Assembly: GCA_030596405.1 (NCBI GenBank)
Contig: JAUVKB010000020.1
Span: 1-16,686, forward strand
Length of the DNA: 16,686 bases
From: Deltaproteobacteria bacterium
GTDB lineage: Bacteria; Desulfobacterota; Desulfobacteria; Desulfobacterales; JAUVKB01
Reading direction: 5' to 3'
Numbering within the stretch: position 1 is the first letter of the stretch; each line of letters opens with the position of its first letter. Of the stretch, positions 7,461-14,247 are shown one piece after another. A model generated the notes under the pieces. That model had not been told where the DNA came from. It did no database searches and saw nothing but the letters and a program-made list of their open reading frames with translations. A program made the translations under genes and the position numbers.

Positions 7461-8435
7461 TTAATGGAGTGCGGCAATCCATAGTTGCAGGATATAAGGA
7501 TATTTAATAACCTCAGAGTCGATATATAAAGGCAGATTGTATATATTACGATTTTTCACAGCCGGAATTTCAAGAAAAGATTCATCATTTTTTACTGCCT
7601 TGCTTATGGCTTTTTGAACAGGAAAACTTTTTCCGGTTATGATAATCACATCCGGTTTTGCCCTGGTGATTTCGGCAATGTTTTTTATTGTAAAATATCC
7701 TTTTGTAACTTTTGACCCTTTATGTTCAATTAAACCGGCCACATTAACACACTCCAGCGGCTTAATAAAAAAGCGGTCTGAATATCCGTCCAAAGCTTCT
7801 ACCTGAATAAAAAATTTGCCGGTTTTCCCCACCGGAATGCCATGGAGTACCAGTACTTTTTTACCGGGTTTTTCCTGCGGCATTTTCTTTTTTGTTTTTT
7901 TCAGCAACGATCGGTACGATTTTATTAATTTGTCCGCTTTTTCCTCTTTGTTTAACAGTTTCCCTGCCTGCATAAGAGCCGATTCCGGCCCTTGAGAAAA
8001 ATCAACAAAATCGAGTTGAAAACCCTTGTCTTTAAGCTGTGGTATTATATTCATGGGATCGGCATTCGGCGCCAGGAGACAGAAATCTTTGCTTTTTTCA
8101 ACCAGAATCCATTTAATCCCCTTTTCTTTTGCATACTTTTCAACAGCCCCCTTTCTTTTGCCTGCAATACTTTTTGGACAGCCAAGAGATTTGACAGTGG
8201 AAAGTTTTCCTGCCACGGCCGGCCATATACATCTTGCAACCATTGCTTCAGGAACAACTCCTAAATGGTATGCTATGTCCACAAGACGATCTCCTACAAT
8301 AATAGCGTTTATCTTTTCTTTGCCCTGTTTCGGGCCTGAAAAAGCCGTGCCGGCAAAAAGGCAGACAAAAAGAACGGCCGCAAACAAACAAAAAATCCGG
8401 TTAAATCCACAATGATATTTAATAATTTTCATCAT
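7461..8435 (-). CDS. Periplasmic class III substrate-binding protein (heme/Fe-chelate/cobalamin type)
   Basis: This 324-residue exported protein probably captures the ligand delivered by the receptors. The ATG pair at 8430-8435 is chosen because AAGGAG lies 6 bases upstream; a longer TTG-started frame (8456) would place that signal inside the gene. The signal peptide is basic-hydrophobic (residues 1 to about 34, ending GTAFSG) without a clear lipobox. Features of the PF01497-type fold are IIVGDRLVDIAYHLGV in the first lobe, an alpha-helical backbone region (SALMQAGKLLNKEEKADKLI), KKVLVLHG opening the second lobe, and AEITRAKPDVIIITG near the end. Such proteins normally serve BtuCD/HmuUV-type importers, but no such permease is in the window; only an ECF module is. 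Ligand is unknown. Confidence 0.82.
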   Translation of the reverse strand: MMKIIKYHCGFNRIFCLFAAVLFVCLFAGTAFSGPKQGKEKINAIIVGDRLVDIAYHLGVVPEAMVARCIWPAVAGKLSTVKSLGCPKSIAGKRKGAVEKYAKEKGIKWILVEKSKDFCLLAPNADPMNIIPQLKDKGFQLDFVDFSQGPESALMQAGKLLNKEEKADKLIKSYRSLLKKTKKKMPQEKPGKKVLVLHGIPVGKTGKFFIQVEALDGYSDRFFIKPLECVNVAGLIEHKGSKVTKGYFTIKNIAEITRAKPDVIIITGKSFPVQKAISKAVKNDESFLEIPAVKNRNIYNLPLYIDSEVIKYPYILQLWIAALH

Positions 8436-8452
8436 AACAAACTCCTTAATTT

Positions 8453-9022
8453 TCAATCCATAGTTTTAAGCGCTGATGTTTCTTTCGCAAAAAGGGTTCT
8501 TGTAATATTAAAAGAAAAAGGAAGAGACGACAGGCAGATAAAAGAACCGCCTGTCAACACAATTACCTTAAAAGGGGCCTCCAGTTCTCTGAATTCGGGA
8601 CTTCCGGGCGCATAACCTGATTTGAGCCCGGTCATTCCTATCAGATGAAACCCGGCACAAAACAGCAATATTCCAAAAACATGAAGCCAGAAATTGGCAT
8701 AACAGGCCCATTTGCTATACCTTTCCCGACTTTCCGCCTGATCTTTTGTCTGGTCTTTTGCCTGATCTTTTATTTGGGGAACTATAAAATATAATATGCC
8801 CATCAGCGCTGAGCTTACCCAGCCGATAAGGCTGATATGCGTATGAATCTTAACAACAAAATGAGAGAAAAAACTTTTCAGATGTTCAGGGGGAATATGC
8901 ATAACGGCTGCATAAAAAGATTGAAATCTGAATTTTGTCGGAAACATGATCCCTTCAAGGCACCCGACTATAAAAAACAGGACCGCAACGGTAATAAAAT
9001 ATTTTGCCATTTTTTTTGCCAT
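8453..9022 (-). CDS. Small four-helix membrane protein resembling heme-copper oxidase subunit I
   Basis: This 189-residue inner-membrane protein has four predicted helices at about 8-27, 61-82, 109-131 and 151-173. The HTH triplet (H60, H62) at the head of helix 2 followed by LIGWVSSALMGILYFIVP is the pattern seen in the early helices of cbb3/NorB-type oxidase subunit I and related short proteins. H114 and H126 lie in helix 3. It is far too short (subunit I is about 450 residues or more) and lacks the six-histidine set for both hemes and copper, so it cannot be an oxidase. Placed between receptor 2 and the binding protein, it may bind or relay heme; this is inference. GGGAGG precedes the ATG by 9 bases. 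The loop at 85-96 is a triple KDQ(A/T) repeat. Function is not established. Confidence 0.7.
   Translation of the reverse strand: MAKKMAKYFITVAVLFFIVGCLEGIMFPTKFRFQSFYAAVMHIPPEHLKSFFSHFVVKIHTHISLIGWVSSALMGILYFIVPQIKDQAKDQTKDQAESRERYSKWACYANFWLHVFGILLFCAGFHLIGMTGLKSGYAPGSPEFRELEAPFKVIVLTGGSFICLSSLPFSFNITRTLFAKETSALKTMD
8736..8771. repeat. Three 12-bp in-frame tandem repeats
   Basis: Three 12-bp units lie at 8736-8747, 8748-8759 and 8760-8771. The first and third are identical (GCCTGATCTTTT) and the middle one differs at two bases. They encode KDQA-KDQT-KDQA in the loop between helices 2 and 3 of the small membrane protein. The array is in frame and likely arose by replication slippage, so copy number may vary between strains. 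Confidence 0.85.
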
Positions 9023-9056
9023 GCCGGCTTTCCTCCCTGAAACATCTTTAATCTGC

Positions 9057-11018
9057 TTAGAAGCCTAGTGAAAGCCCGCAATAGAAAAATGCGCCTCTGA
9101 AGGAGCTGTAGGGCATTTCCCTGTTAAACATATTATCAATTCCGGCAAACAGATTAAAATTTTGACCTATATCTTTTTCAACATAAATATCCCATACTGT
9201 ATAGCCTCCTGCTTCATCCTGTTTTCCATCTTCAAATTTCGGGGCTATCAACTGCTCGCCTGTATAGTTGCCGCGTATATTAGCTCTAAGACCCAGATCA
9301 GGATTGTCATAACAAAGCCGTATATTCACCTTTACTTCCGGAACCTCTAAAAGGTCTTCATCCGTATCGTCATTTTCAGAATCGGTAAAAGTGGAATTTG
9401 CAGAAACACTAAAATAATATGGGAGCGCAAAGCCGGCCTCAATTTCTATGCCTTGCGTATAAGCTTTATCAATATTGATTTTCTGATATTCCAGCACTTT
9501 TTTTGACCCCTGCATCCTAAAATTTCCGGTCGGTTCTTTGTAAATCATATCATCGATATCGTTTCTAAAAGCCATGATTTTACCATTTAACTTTTTGTAT
9601 TCCCCCTCAAAACCGATTTCATAACTTTTTGATGTTTCGGAATCAAGATCAGGATTCGGGATGACATCTCCCTTTGAGTTTTCAGTGTACACATAGAGTT
9701 CATATACGGACGGCGCGCGAAAGCCTTCTCCGTATGAAGTTTTGAAACGAAAATTGTCCAAAATAGAATAGATAACGCTGACGCGCGGGCTGACCTCGGA
9801 ACCAAAATCGGAATGATCATCCAGCCGGACTCCTGCTGTAATCAGTAAATCGTCAAAAAAAGAAAAATCATCCTGCATAAAAACTGCCCTGTTATAAATA
9901 GTCTCGTCGATGTCTGTTTCACCCCGGTTCTCTATTCCTGATCTTTCTTCTTCTCTATATTCCATACCGAGTGTAAGCAGATGGCTTTCGGCAAAAATAC
10001 GGCTGGCCCGGGATTCTATCTGATAAAGTTTGTTTTCAATATCAAAATCTTCACGGTCAGGCTGCTTGTCGGCTTTTTCCTGTAAAGAAGGATTACCATA
10101 AGGATCGCCGATATCGACATAGGAACGGTCAGACTCAAAATCAGAATAATAACCGCGCGTCATAATCTTGGCTCCTGCTATTATTCCGTCATACTGCAAA
10201 AATGCGCTGGTACGATCAGAATCAGCATCCCTGTCCCAATCAAGACCATATTTCTTGCGCAACCCTTCGCGGGAAGCATCGCTGTAAAAAACTCCGGTCG
10301 AAAGAGTCTGGGTATCAAGGAAATCATAACTGATTTTCAGCAGACCTGAATATTTTTCCGAATCATCTATATCCGTAAAAGAATCATCCTTGTGACGGTC
10401 GTATTCATCCGTAATATTTGCATGGCCGGCTGCAATAATGCCGAAATTTTTCAGCGTATCCCCAACGGAAGCTTTGATGATATTATTTTCCGCATCTCCA
10501 TAAGTATTCATGCCGTAACGCGTAGTGAAATTTCCGGAAAGTTTTTCCGGCGCTTTTTTTGTTATGATATTAATTACTCCTCCGATCCCCTCACTGCCAT
10601 AGAGCGCTGAGGTCGGACCCCGCACAATTTCTATCCGTTTAATTATCTCGGTTGGAAACTCTGTTAAATCCACGGTTGTATCTCTAAAACCGGTGGAAAA
10701 CCTCATGCCGTCTATAAGAATTAAAGTCCGTTTATTGCTAAGCCCCCTTATTTGCGGAATTAACCCTCTTCCCGCCACATGATCCAAATCAATGCTGACC
10801 GCATCCTCAAGAGCCTCGGCCGCAGTTTCAGCGCCCATAGCCTTAATCTGTTTTGCAGTTATTACTTCAAAAGCGCCTGGGACTTCCTTAAACTCTTTGG
10901 GAGTTAAAGTTGCTGTAACTACTGTTTTTTCAATTTCCACTTCTTCCTGCGCCTGCGGTGCATAAACAAAAAAAACCAGCAGGCCCAATAAACACAATAC
11001 TATTTTAAAACATTTCAC
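9057..11018 (-). CDS. TonB-dependent outer-membrane receptor 2
   Basis: This 653-residue gated barrel is the first gene of the uptake operon. It starts with GTG, supported by AAAGGAG eight bases upstream. The signal peptide covers 1 to about 24 (ending YAPQAQ). The TonB box EKTVVTA is at 30-36, very similar to that of receptor 1. The plug includes RTLILIDG (97-104), IKRIEIVRGPTSALYG (126-141) and GGVINIITKK (146-155). FRAP is at 433-436 and NPDL at 455-458, but unlike receptor 1 there is no histidine between them. The barrel ends in a terminal Phe. Sequence between the plugs and barrels of the two receptors is clearly divergent, so they are not a recent duplication and may take different ligands or hosts' heme sources. 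Ligand unknown; receptor call secure. Confidence 0.93.
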   Translation of the reverse strand: MKCFKIVLCLLGLLVFFVYAPQAQEEVEIEKTVVTATLTPKEFKEVPGAFEVITAKQIKAMGAETAAEALEDAVSIDLDHVAGRGLIPQIRGLSNKRTLILIDGMRFSTGFRDTTVDLTEFPTEIIKRIEIVRGPTSALYGSEGIGGVINIITKKAPEKLSGNFTTRYGMNTYGDAENNIIKASVGDTLKNFGIIAAGHANITDEYDRHKDDSFTDIDDSEKYSGLLKISYDFLDTQTLSTGVFYSDASREGLRKKYGLDWDRDADSDRTSAFLQYDGIIAGAKIMTRGYYSDFESDRSYVDIGDPYGNPSLQEKADKQPDREDFDIENKLYQIESRASRIFAESHLLTLGMEYREEERSGIENRGETDIDETIYNRAVFMQDDFSFFDDLLITAGVRLDDHSDFGSEVSPRVSVIYSILDNFRFKTSYGEGFRAPSVYELYVYTENSKGDVIPNPDLDSETSKSYEIGFEGEYKKLNGKIMAFRNDIDDMIYKEPTGNFRMQGSKKVLEYQKINIDKAYTQGIEIEAGFALPYYFSVSANSTFTDSENDDTDEDLLEVPEVKVNIRLCYDNPDLGLRANIRGNYTGEQLIAPKFEDGKQDEAGGYTVWDIYVEKDIGQNFNLFAGIDNMFNREMPYSSFRGAFFYCGLSLGF

Positions 11019-11052
11019 CTTGCTTTCTCCTTTCCACCAAAAATTGACAATA

Positions 11053-11087
11053 CCCTTTGGTTTTGATAAAAAGAAAAAACCGAAGGG
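11053..11087. repeat. Inverted repeat with 12-bp arms upstream of receptor 2
   Basis: CCCTTTGGTTTT (11053-11064) faces AAAACCGAAGGG (11076-11087) over an 11-base loop. As plus-strand RNA all twelve pairs form, one being G-U; as minus-strand RNA, the direction of the genes, one C-A mismatch interrupts it. No T-run follows on either side, so a simple terminator is unlikely. It is within the 5' leader of receptor 2 and could be an operator or a leader hairpin. Confidence 0.65.
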
Positions 11088-11097
11088 GCGACCCTAA

Positions 11098-11134
11098 AAA
11101 TTTATTTAGTAAATTTATTTACAAAATTTATTTA
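11098..11134. repeat. Three perfect 11-bp AT-rich direct repeats, period 13 bp
   Basis: AAATTTATTTA occurs at 11098-11108, 11111-11121 and 11124-11134, separated by GT and CA. The copies are identical and the period is exactly 13 bp, which points to repeated protein-binding sites or an UP-like promoter element rather than chance AT-richness. No regulator is recognised. Confidence 0.8.
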
Positions 11135-11148
11135 TCGGGTCTGCTTTT

Positions 11149-11192
11149 CGCCTGAAAGGCGGCTTTACTCTTTGCCGGGAGGGCCGCCTTTC
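11149..11192. repeat. Overlapping GC-rich inverted repeats that could form alternative hairpins
   Basis: GAAAGGCGGC (11154-11163) and GCCGCCTTTC (11183-11192) form a perfect ten-pair stem around a 19-base loop. The overlapping CGCCT (11149-11153) and AGGCG (11157-11161) form a smaller five-pair hairpin around GAA. The two structures share the same GGCG bases, so only one can form at a time, an arrangement reminiscent of attenuators. In the gene direction no U-run follows. It may be a leader element of receptor 2 or the end of the TPR-gene transcript. Confidence 0.6.
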
Positions 11193-11268
11193 TTCTTGCT
11201 AATAATTTTATTTCAGGTAATTTTATTTTAAAAACTTTGTTCCGTTTATTGCTCCATCGCCTTGCACG

Positions 11269-12492
11269 TCAATTTGTTGAAATTAAACATATATGCCTTA
11301 ATGCTTTTTTTGCCGCTTTCCGCTGTTTTGGAAATCTTTCCGCTTTTTGGAAAGCTGTTTTCGCCGCGTCATTTTTGTCCATATACAGGGCGCAATATCC
11401 CATCAATAAATATGCTCTGCCGTTTTTCGGATCAAGACCGGCGCTTTGAGCAAAGGCATCATAGGCATTATCAAACCTTTCTTCTCCGTAAAGCACCTGA
11501 CCCATCATAAAGCCAAGCTTTGCATTCCGGTTTTTCTTAAGACCCCTTTCCAGCGCTTCCAAGGCTTTAGCAGGCCTGTGAGCGGCAATATAGGCTGAGG
11601 CCAGTTTTTTATAGCAGACAGGCATATTTGAACCGTGTAAAGCTGTTTCATAATATTTTGCCGCTATTAAAGGCGCGCCCGCGACACTTGCAAGATCGCC
11701 TAAAAGCATAACGTCATCTTTTTTTTCAGGGATCAAATAGGAATGGATGGTGAGCGCGGCCAGGGCCTTTTTATAATCGTTTTGCCGCAGATAAAACTGA
11801 GAAAGGAGCTTCCACCAACGGGGATTGTTTTCGTCTCTGTCAAGCAAAACATGGATAGTTTCAAAAGCCTTTTTTTCAAGCTCCAGATCGATGCAAACCC
11901 GTACCAGCGCTTCAAGCCATTCAATTTTCGGGGCTTTTTTGCTCCATGATGCAAGATATTCCAGATGTGGAAGGGCTTTTTCCCCTTTTCCAGCCATAAT
12001 ATAGGAAACCGCCGCGTTGTATAGCCGCTGCGGATCTTTTTCTTCAGCAATTTCATATGCCTTCAAAAAACAGTCGCCTGCCTGTTCATACTGCTTCAGG
12101 TCAAAGTGAATCTTTCCCATATTCTGCCATATAAAATTATATTCAGGATAAAGATCGGCTGATCTTTGGTAGTGAGCCAGAGCCTCTTTTTCTTTTCCCA
12201 TCAAGGCCAGAGTGTTTCCGAGCACAAATTCCACCATGTAGTGTTTTTTTTGCGGATGCTTTTTAATATATTTCTTCAGGTATTCTTCCGCTTTTTTGTA
12301 TTCCTGTCTTTTTATCGCCTGCTGCGCGTCATATACGGTCTTTTGAACGGCACGCGGCATCTTCAAAGCTTTCGATTCGGCCCATGCATGACAAAAAATC
12401 AGGCCCGAAAGCTGGAAGCTCAAGGCTGAAAATAGAGTGAAAAATAAAATCTGAAAACAGCAGGCGCTAGAAATTTTGAGCTTTGCTTTCAC
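11269..12492 (-). CDS. Exported TPR protein of the TonB2 cluster
   Basis: This 407-residue protein has an N-terminal hydrophobic signal or anchor (about 10-37, ending CHAWAES) and then roughly eight to ten tetratricopeptide repeats. They are visible as recurring segments such as EYKKAEEYLKKYIKKHP, KEALAHYQRSADLYPE, KQYEQAGDCFLKAYEIA, KALEALERGLKK and NAYDAFAQSAGLDPKNGRAYLLMGYCAL. It is likely periplasmic and provides a protein-binding surface. The GTG start overlaps the tonB stop as GTGA, with GGAGG four bases upstream, so it is translationally coupled. A TPR gene at the end of exbB-exbD-tonB is a known feature of TonB2-type clusters in Vibrio and Shewanella, where it supports TonB complex function. 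Its exact partner here is unknown. Confidence 0.85.
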   Translation of the reverse strand: MKAKLKISSACCFQILFFTLFSALSFQLSGLIFCHAWAESKALKMPRAVQKTVYDAQQAIKRQEYKKAEEYLKKYIKKHPQKKHYMVEFVLGNTLALMGKEKEALAHYQRSADLYPEYNFIWQNMGKIHFDLKQYEQAGDCFLKAYEIAEEKDPQRLYNAAVSYIMAGKGEKALPHLEYLASWSKKAPKIEWLEALVRVCIDLELEKKAFETIHVLLDRDENNPRWWKLLSQFYLRQNDYKKALAALTIHSYLIPEKKDDVMLLGDLASVAGAPLIAAKYYETALHGSNMPVCYKKLASAYIAAHRPAKALEALERGLKKNRNAKLGFMMGQVLYGEERFDNAYDAFAQSAGLDPKNGRAYLLMGYCALYMDKNDAAKTAFQKAERFPKQRKAAKKALRHICLISTN

Positions 12493-13148
12493 GCGCCCTC
12501 CAGCTTAAACTCAATAGTTGTCACCACCCATGTGGAAACTGAACGACCGTCGACCTTGCCGGGTGAAAACTTCCACAAAGAAAGCGACGTGAGCACGCTC
12601 TTGTCAAAAACACCGGGCGGAGTCGATCTTAGTATCTTTATATCGCTTACAAAGCCCTGTTCGTTGACCAAAAATTTAACATCAACCTTTCCGTTAATGT
12701 TAAGACGCCTGGCGCGGTATGGATACAAAGGCTCTGTTTTGAAAATCGCCGTCGGCACCTGATCCACATCACCCTGTTCATAAAAATCCTTGAGTTTAAA
12801 ATCATCACCCGGCGAAGCAACCGGCATACCGGTTGCAAGTTTTGGATTTATTTTGAAGCTGATATCGGCAATATCCATTTTTATTGCCGGGTTATGCTGA
12901 GCTTTTTGCCGCAGACTGACCAGAGGAATCACCTTTTCCGTCGGCTTTTTTTCAGGAGGGCTTTCTTTTTTTTCAAGCTCCGGCGCTTTGGGCGCAAACT
13001 TTACAAAATTTACAGGCACAACCGTTTCAAGATCGGTTTTGGCGGGCTTGCTCTTTACAAGATTCGGCAAAAGGGCAAATAATATCAGATTAACAATCAG
13101 GGCAAGGCCGCAGGCAATAAAATAGACTTTATATGTTTTTATAACCAT
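12489..13148 (-). CDS. tonB: TonB energy-transducing protein
   Basis: This 219-residue inner-membrane-anchored periplasmic protein carries proton-motive force from ExbB/ExbD to outer-membrane receptors. It has a short cytoplasmic start, one membrane anchor (about 8-29, YFIACGLALIVNLILFALL), a modest Pro/Lys/Glu spacer (about 50-75, including ESPPEKKPTEK), and a C-terminal TonB domain from about 135 with EPLYPYRARRLNINGKVDVKFLVNEQG split over two strands and ending WVVTTIEFKL. The YP motif that contacts TonB boxes is present. The spacer is shorter and less proline-rich than in E. coli TonB, consistent with TonB2-type proteins. It starts 12 bp after exbD. Both receptors in the window carry compatible EKTVVTA boxes, so they are the likely clients. 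Confidence 0.92.
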   Translation of the reverse strand: MVIKTYKVYFIACGLALIVNLILFALLPNLVKSKPAKTDLETVVPVNFVKFAPKAPELEKKESPPEKKPTEKVIPLVSLRQKAQHNPAIKMDIADISFKINPKLATGMPVASPGDDFKLKDFYEQGDVDQVPTAIFKTEPLYPYRARRLNINGKVDVKFLVNEQGFVSDIKILRSTPPGVFDKSVLTSLSLWKFSPGKVDGRSVSTWVVTTIEFKLEGA

Positions 13149-13160
13149 TTAAAGATCGCC

Positions 13161-13583
13161 TTAAAAATCAGCACCGGACTTTGAAGCCGCAATGCTCAAA
13201 TTTTTTGCGCCGGCCAGCCGGCACTGGTCCATTACCTTTATGACCATGCCGGTATGGCTTGTCTTGTCCGCCACAATCACCACTCCGCCTTCCGGATTCA
13301 CCGCCAGGCATTGCTCAATATGTGCGCGAACGCTTCTAACGTCGATCTGTTTTTTTTCCAGAAAAACCCGTCCGTCTGATGTTACGCCTATAAGGATGTT
13401 CCCTTTTTCTTTTAAAACCGCGGTAGATGCGGCGGGCCGCTGCACATCGACTCCGGTCTCCTTTACAAAACTGGTTGTAACCATAAAAAAAATCAAGAGG
13501 ATAAAAACCATGTCGATAAGCGGGGTTATGTTTATATCGGATGTTTTTGAGGCTCCACGGATAGATTTGCGGATATGGACCAC
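13161..13583 (-). CDS. exbD: ExbD biopolymer transport protein
   Basis: This 140-residue protein is the ExbD/TolR-type partner in the proton channel that drives TonB. It has a single N-terminal helix, DINITPLIDMVFILLIFFMV, whose D24 corresponds to the essential proton-carrying aspartate of the family. A periplasmic domain follows (about 45-140), with ILIGVTSDGRVFLEKKQID and GVVIVADKTSHTGMVIKVMDQCRLAG. Length is normal. It starts with GTG immediately after the exbB stop TAA, with AAGGAG seven bases upstream inside exbB, so translation is coupled. The pairing with a short ExbB and a TtpC-like ExbB marks it as ExbD2 type. Confidence 0.93.
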   Translation of the reverse strand: MVHIRKSIRGASKTSDINITPLIDMVFILLIFFMVTTSFVKETGVDVQRPAASTAVLKEKGNILIGVTSDGRVFLEKKQIDVRSVRAHIEQCLAVNPEGGVVIVADKTSHTGMVIKVMDQCRLAGAKNLSIAASKSGADF

Positions 13584-14189
13584 TTACAGACTCCTTTTAA
13601 CTGTCATAACCAGTTCATCCAGACGGTTTTCCATACGGACTGCGCGGCGTGAAAGAAGACCGCTCATAAAAAAACCCGGAACCGCCACCAAAAGACCGCT
13701 CTGGGTCGTAATCAGCGCCTCTGATATGCCGCCTGCCATAGCTTTGGCATTGCCGGCGCCGAATACAGCCATCACATCAAAAGTAGTCATCATGCCGGTC
13801 ACGGTGCCCAGAAGCCCGAACAGGGGCGAGACAGCGGCAAGCACGGCGATACCGGCGATAGATTTTCTAATCCGGGGTCTTTCCCGCATTACGCATAACT
13901 CCAGTATGCCATGATCCAGCTTTCTGTGATCCAGCTTTCTGTTGTCGGTCCGCTGTTTGAAAAAATTGGTTAAAATCACGGAGTAAAGACCTTGCAAAGT
14001 CCCGGGCAGCTTGTTCTCCCCCACCATATCCGCAACCTGGTCAAGAGTCACATCGTCTTTTTCCATGCTCTTAAAACAGATTATTCTTTCTATGATAAGC
14101 GCCCACATCCAGAAAGAGCCCAGAATAATCGGAATCATCACAAATCCGCCGGGGCAAAGATATTCATAAGCATTTGCTGTTATTTGCAT
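13584..14189 (-). CDS. exbB: ExbB-type proton channel protein (short, ExbB2-like)
   Basis: This 201-residue MotA/TolQ/ExbB protein forms the stator pentamer of the TonB motor. The first helix is GGFVMIPIILGSFWMWALIIERI (split around residues 14-36). A cytoplasmic loop follows, then helices 2 and 3 at about 112-134 and 158-180, with the family signature SPLFGLLGTVTGMMTTF (121-137) and GGISEALITTQSGLLVAVP (153-171). Its closeness to the ExbB part of the next gene upstream makes this the ExbB2 of a TonB2 system. The loop holds a 15-bp in-frame duplication giving KLDHRKLDHG. The ATG has no clear Shine-Dalgarno; TAAGAATAA occurs twice just upstream (bases 14190-14209). The 58-bp gap to ttpC is the largest inside this operon. 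Confidence 0.92.
   Translation of the reverse strand: MQITANAYEYLCPGGFVMIPIILGSFWMWALIIERIICFKSMEKDDVTLDQVADMVGENKLPGTLQGLYSVILTNFFKQRTDNRKLDHRKLDHGILELCVMRERPRIRKSIAGIAVLAAVSPLFGLLGTVTGMMTTFDVMAVFGAGNAKAMAGGISEALITTQSGLLVAVPGFFMSGLLSRRAVRMENRLDELVMTVKRSL
13913..13942. repeat. 15-bp perfect tandem duplication inside exbB
   Basis: GATCCAGCTTTCTGT is present twice in a row (13913-13927 and 13928-13942). It duplicates five codons in the cytoplasmic loop between helices 1 and 2 of ExbB and keeps the frame. Perfect identity suggests a recent slippage event. Confidence 0.85.
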
Positions 14190-14247
14190 TTATTCTTAAT
14201 TTATTCTTAGGTTGTGCCAAAATAGAATTAATAATGATGTGTAAAAT

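Larger units (their letters stand above)
11019..11268 (-). promoter_or_regulatory. Structured 250-bp leader between the TonB2 operon and the uptake operon
   Basis: This is the largest non-coding gap in the window and lies directly upstream of receptor 2. From the coding-strand viewpoint it contains a long GC-rich stem, then three AT repeats, then a second long stem, then the AAAGGAG and GTG start. GACCC (11090-11094) and GGGTC (11137-11141) bracket the AT repeats as a short inverted pair. It plausibly holds the operon promoter and an iron- or heme-responsive control site, but I recognise no clear -35/-10 pair, Fur box or riboswitch core. It could also contain the terminator of the TonB2 operon, although neither stem is followed by a U-run on the minus strand. 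Confidence 0.55.

Noticed and set aside
8436..8456. TTG start seven codons upstream for the binding protein
   Set aside because: The AAGGAG signal lies inside this extension at ideal spacing to the ATG at 8433-8435, and the extension would disturb the signal peptide.
11098..11134. CRISPR array or plasmid iterons
   Set aside because: Units are 11 bp with two-base spacers, far too short for CRISPR; three AT-rich copies without a replication gene do not support an origin.
11041..11140. Fur box in the AT-rich region before receptor 2
   Set aside because: The repeats are direct rather than the GATAAT-type inverted hexamers or the TGAAAAT-ATTTTCA palindrome expected for Fur; no convincing match.
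11140..11200. Possible cobalamin or glycine riboswitch in the leader of receptor 2
   Set aside because: TTTCAGGCGAAAAG on the minus strand resembles part of a glycine aptamer, but the remaining conserved core is absent, and there is no B12 box. An Rfam covariance scan would settle it.
13192..13914. 240-codon open frame on the plus strand opposite exbD and exbB
   Set aside because: It is antisense to two clear family proteins, is rich in Ser/Thr/Arg/Ile as expected for a shadow frame, and shows no domain or ribosome-binding site of its own.
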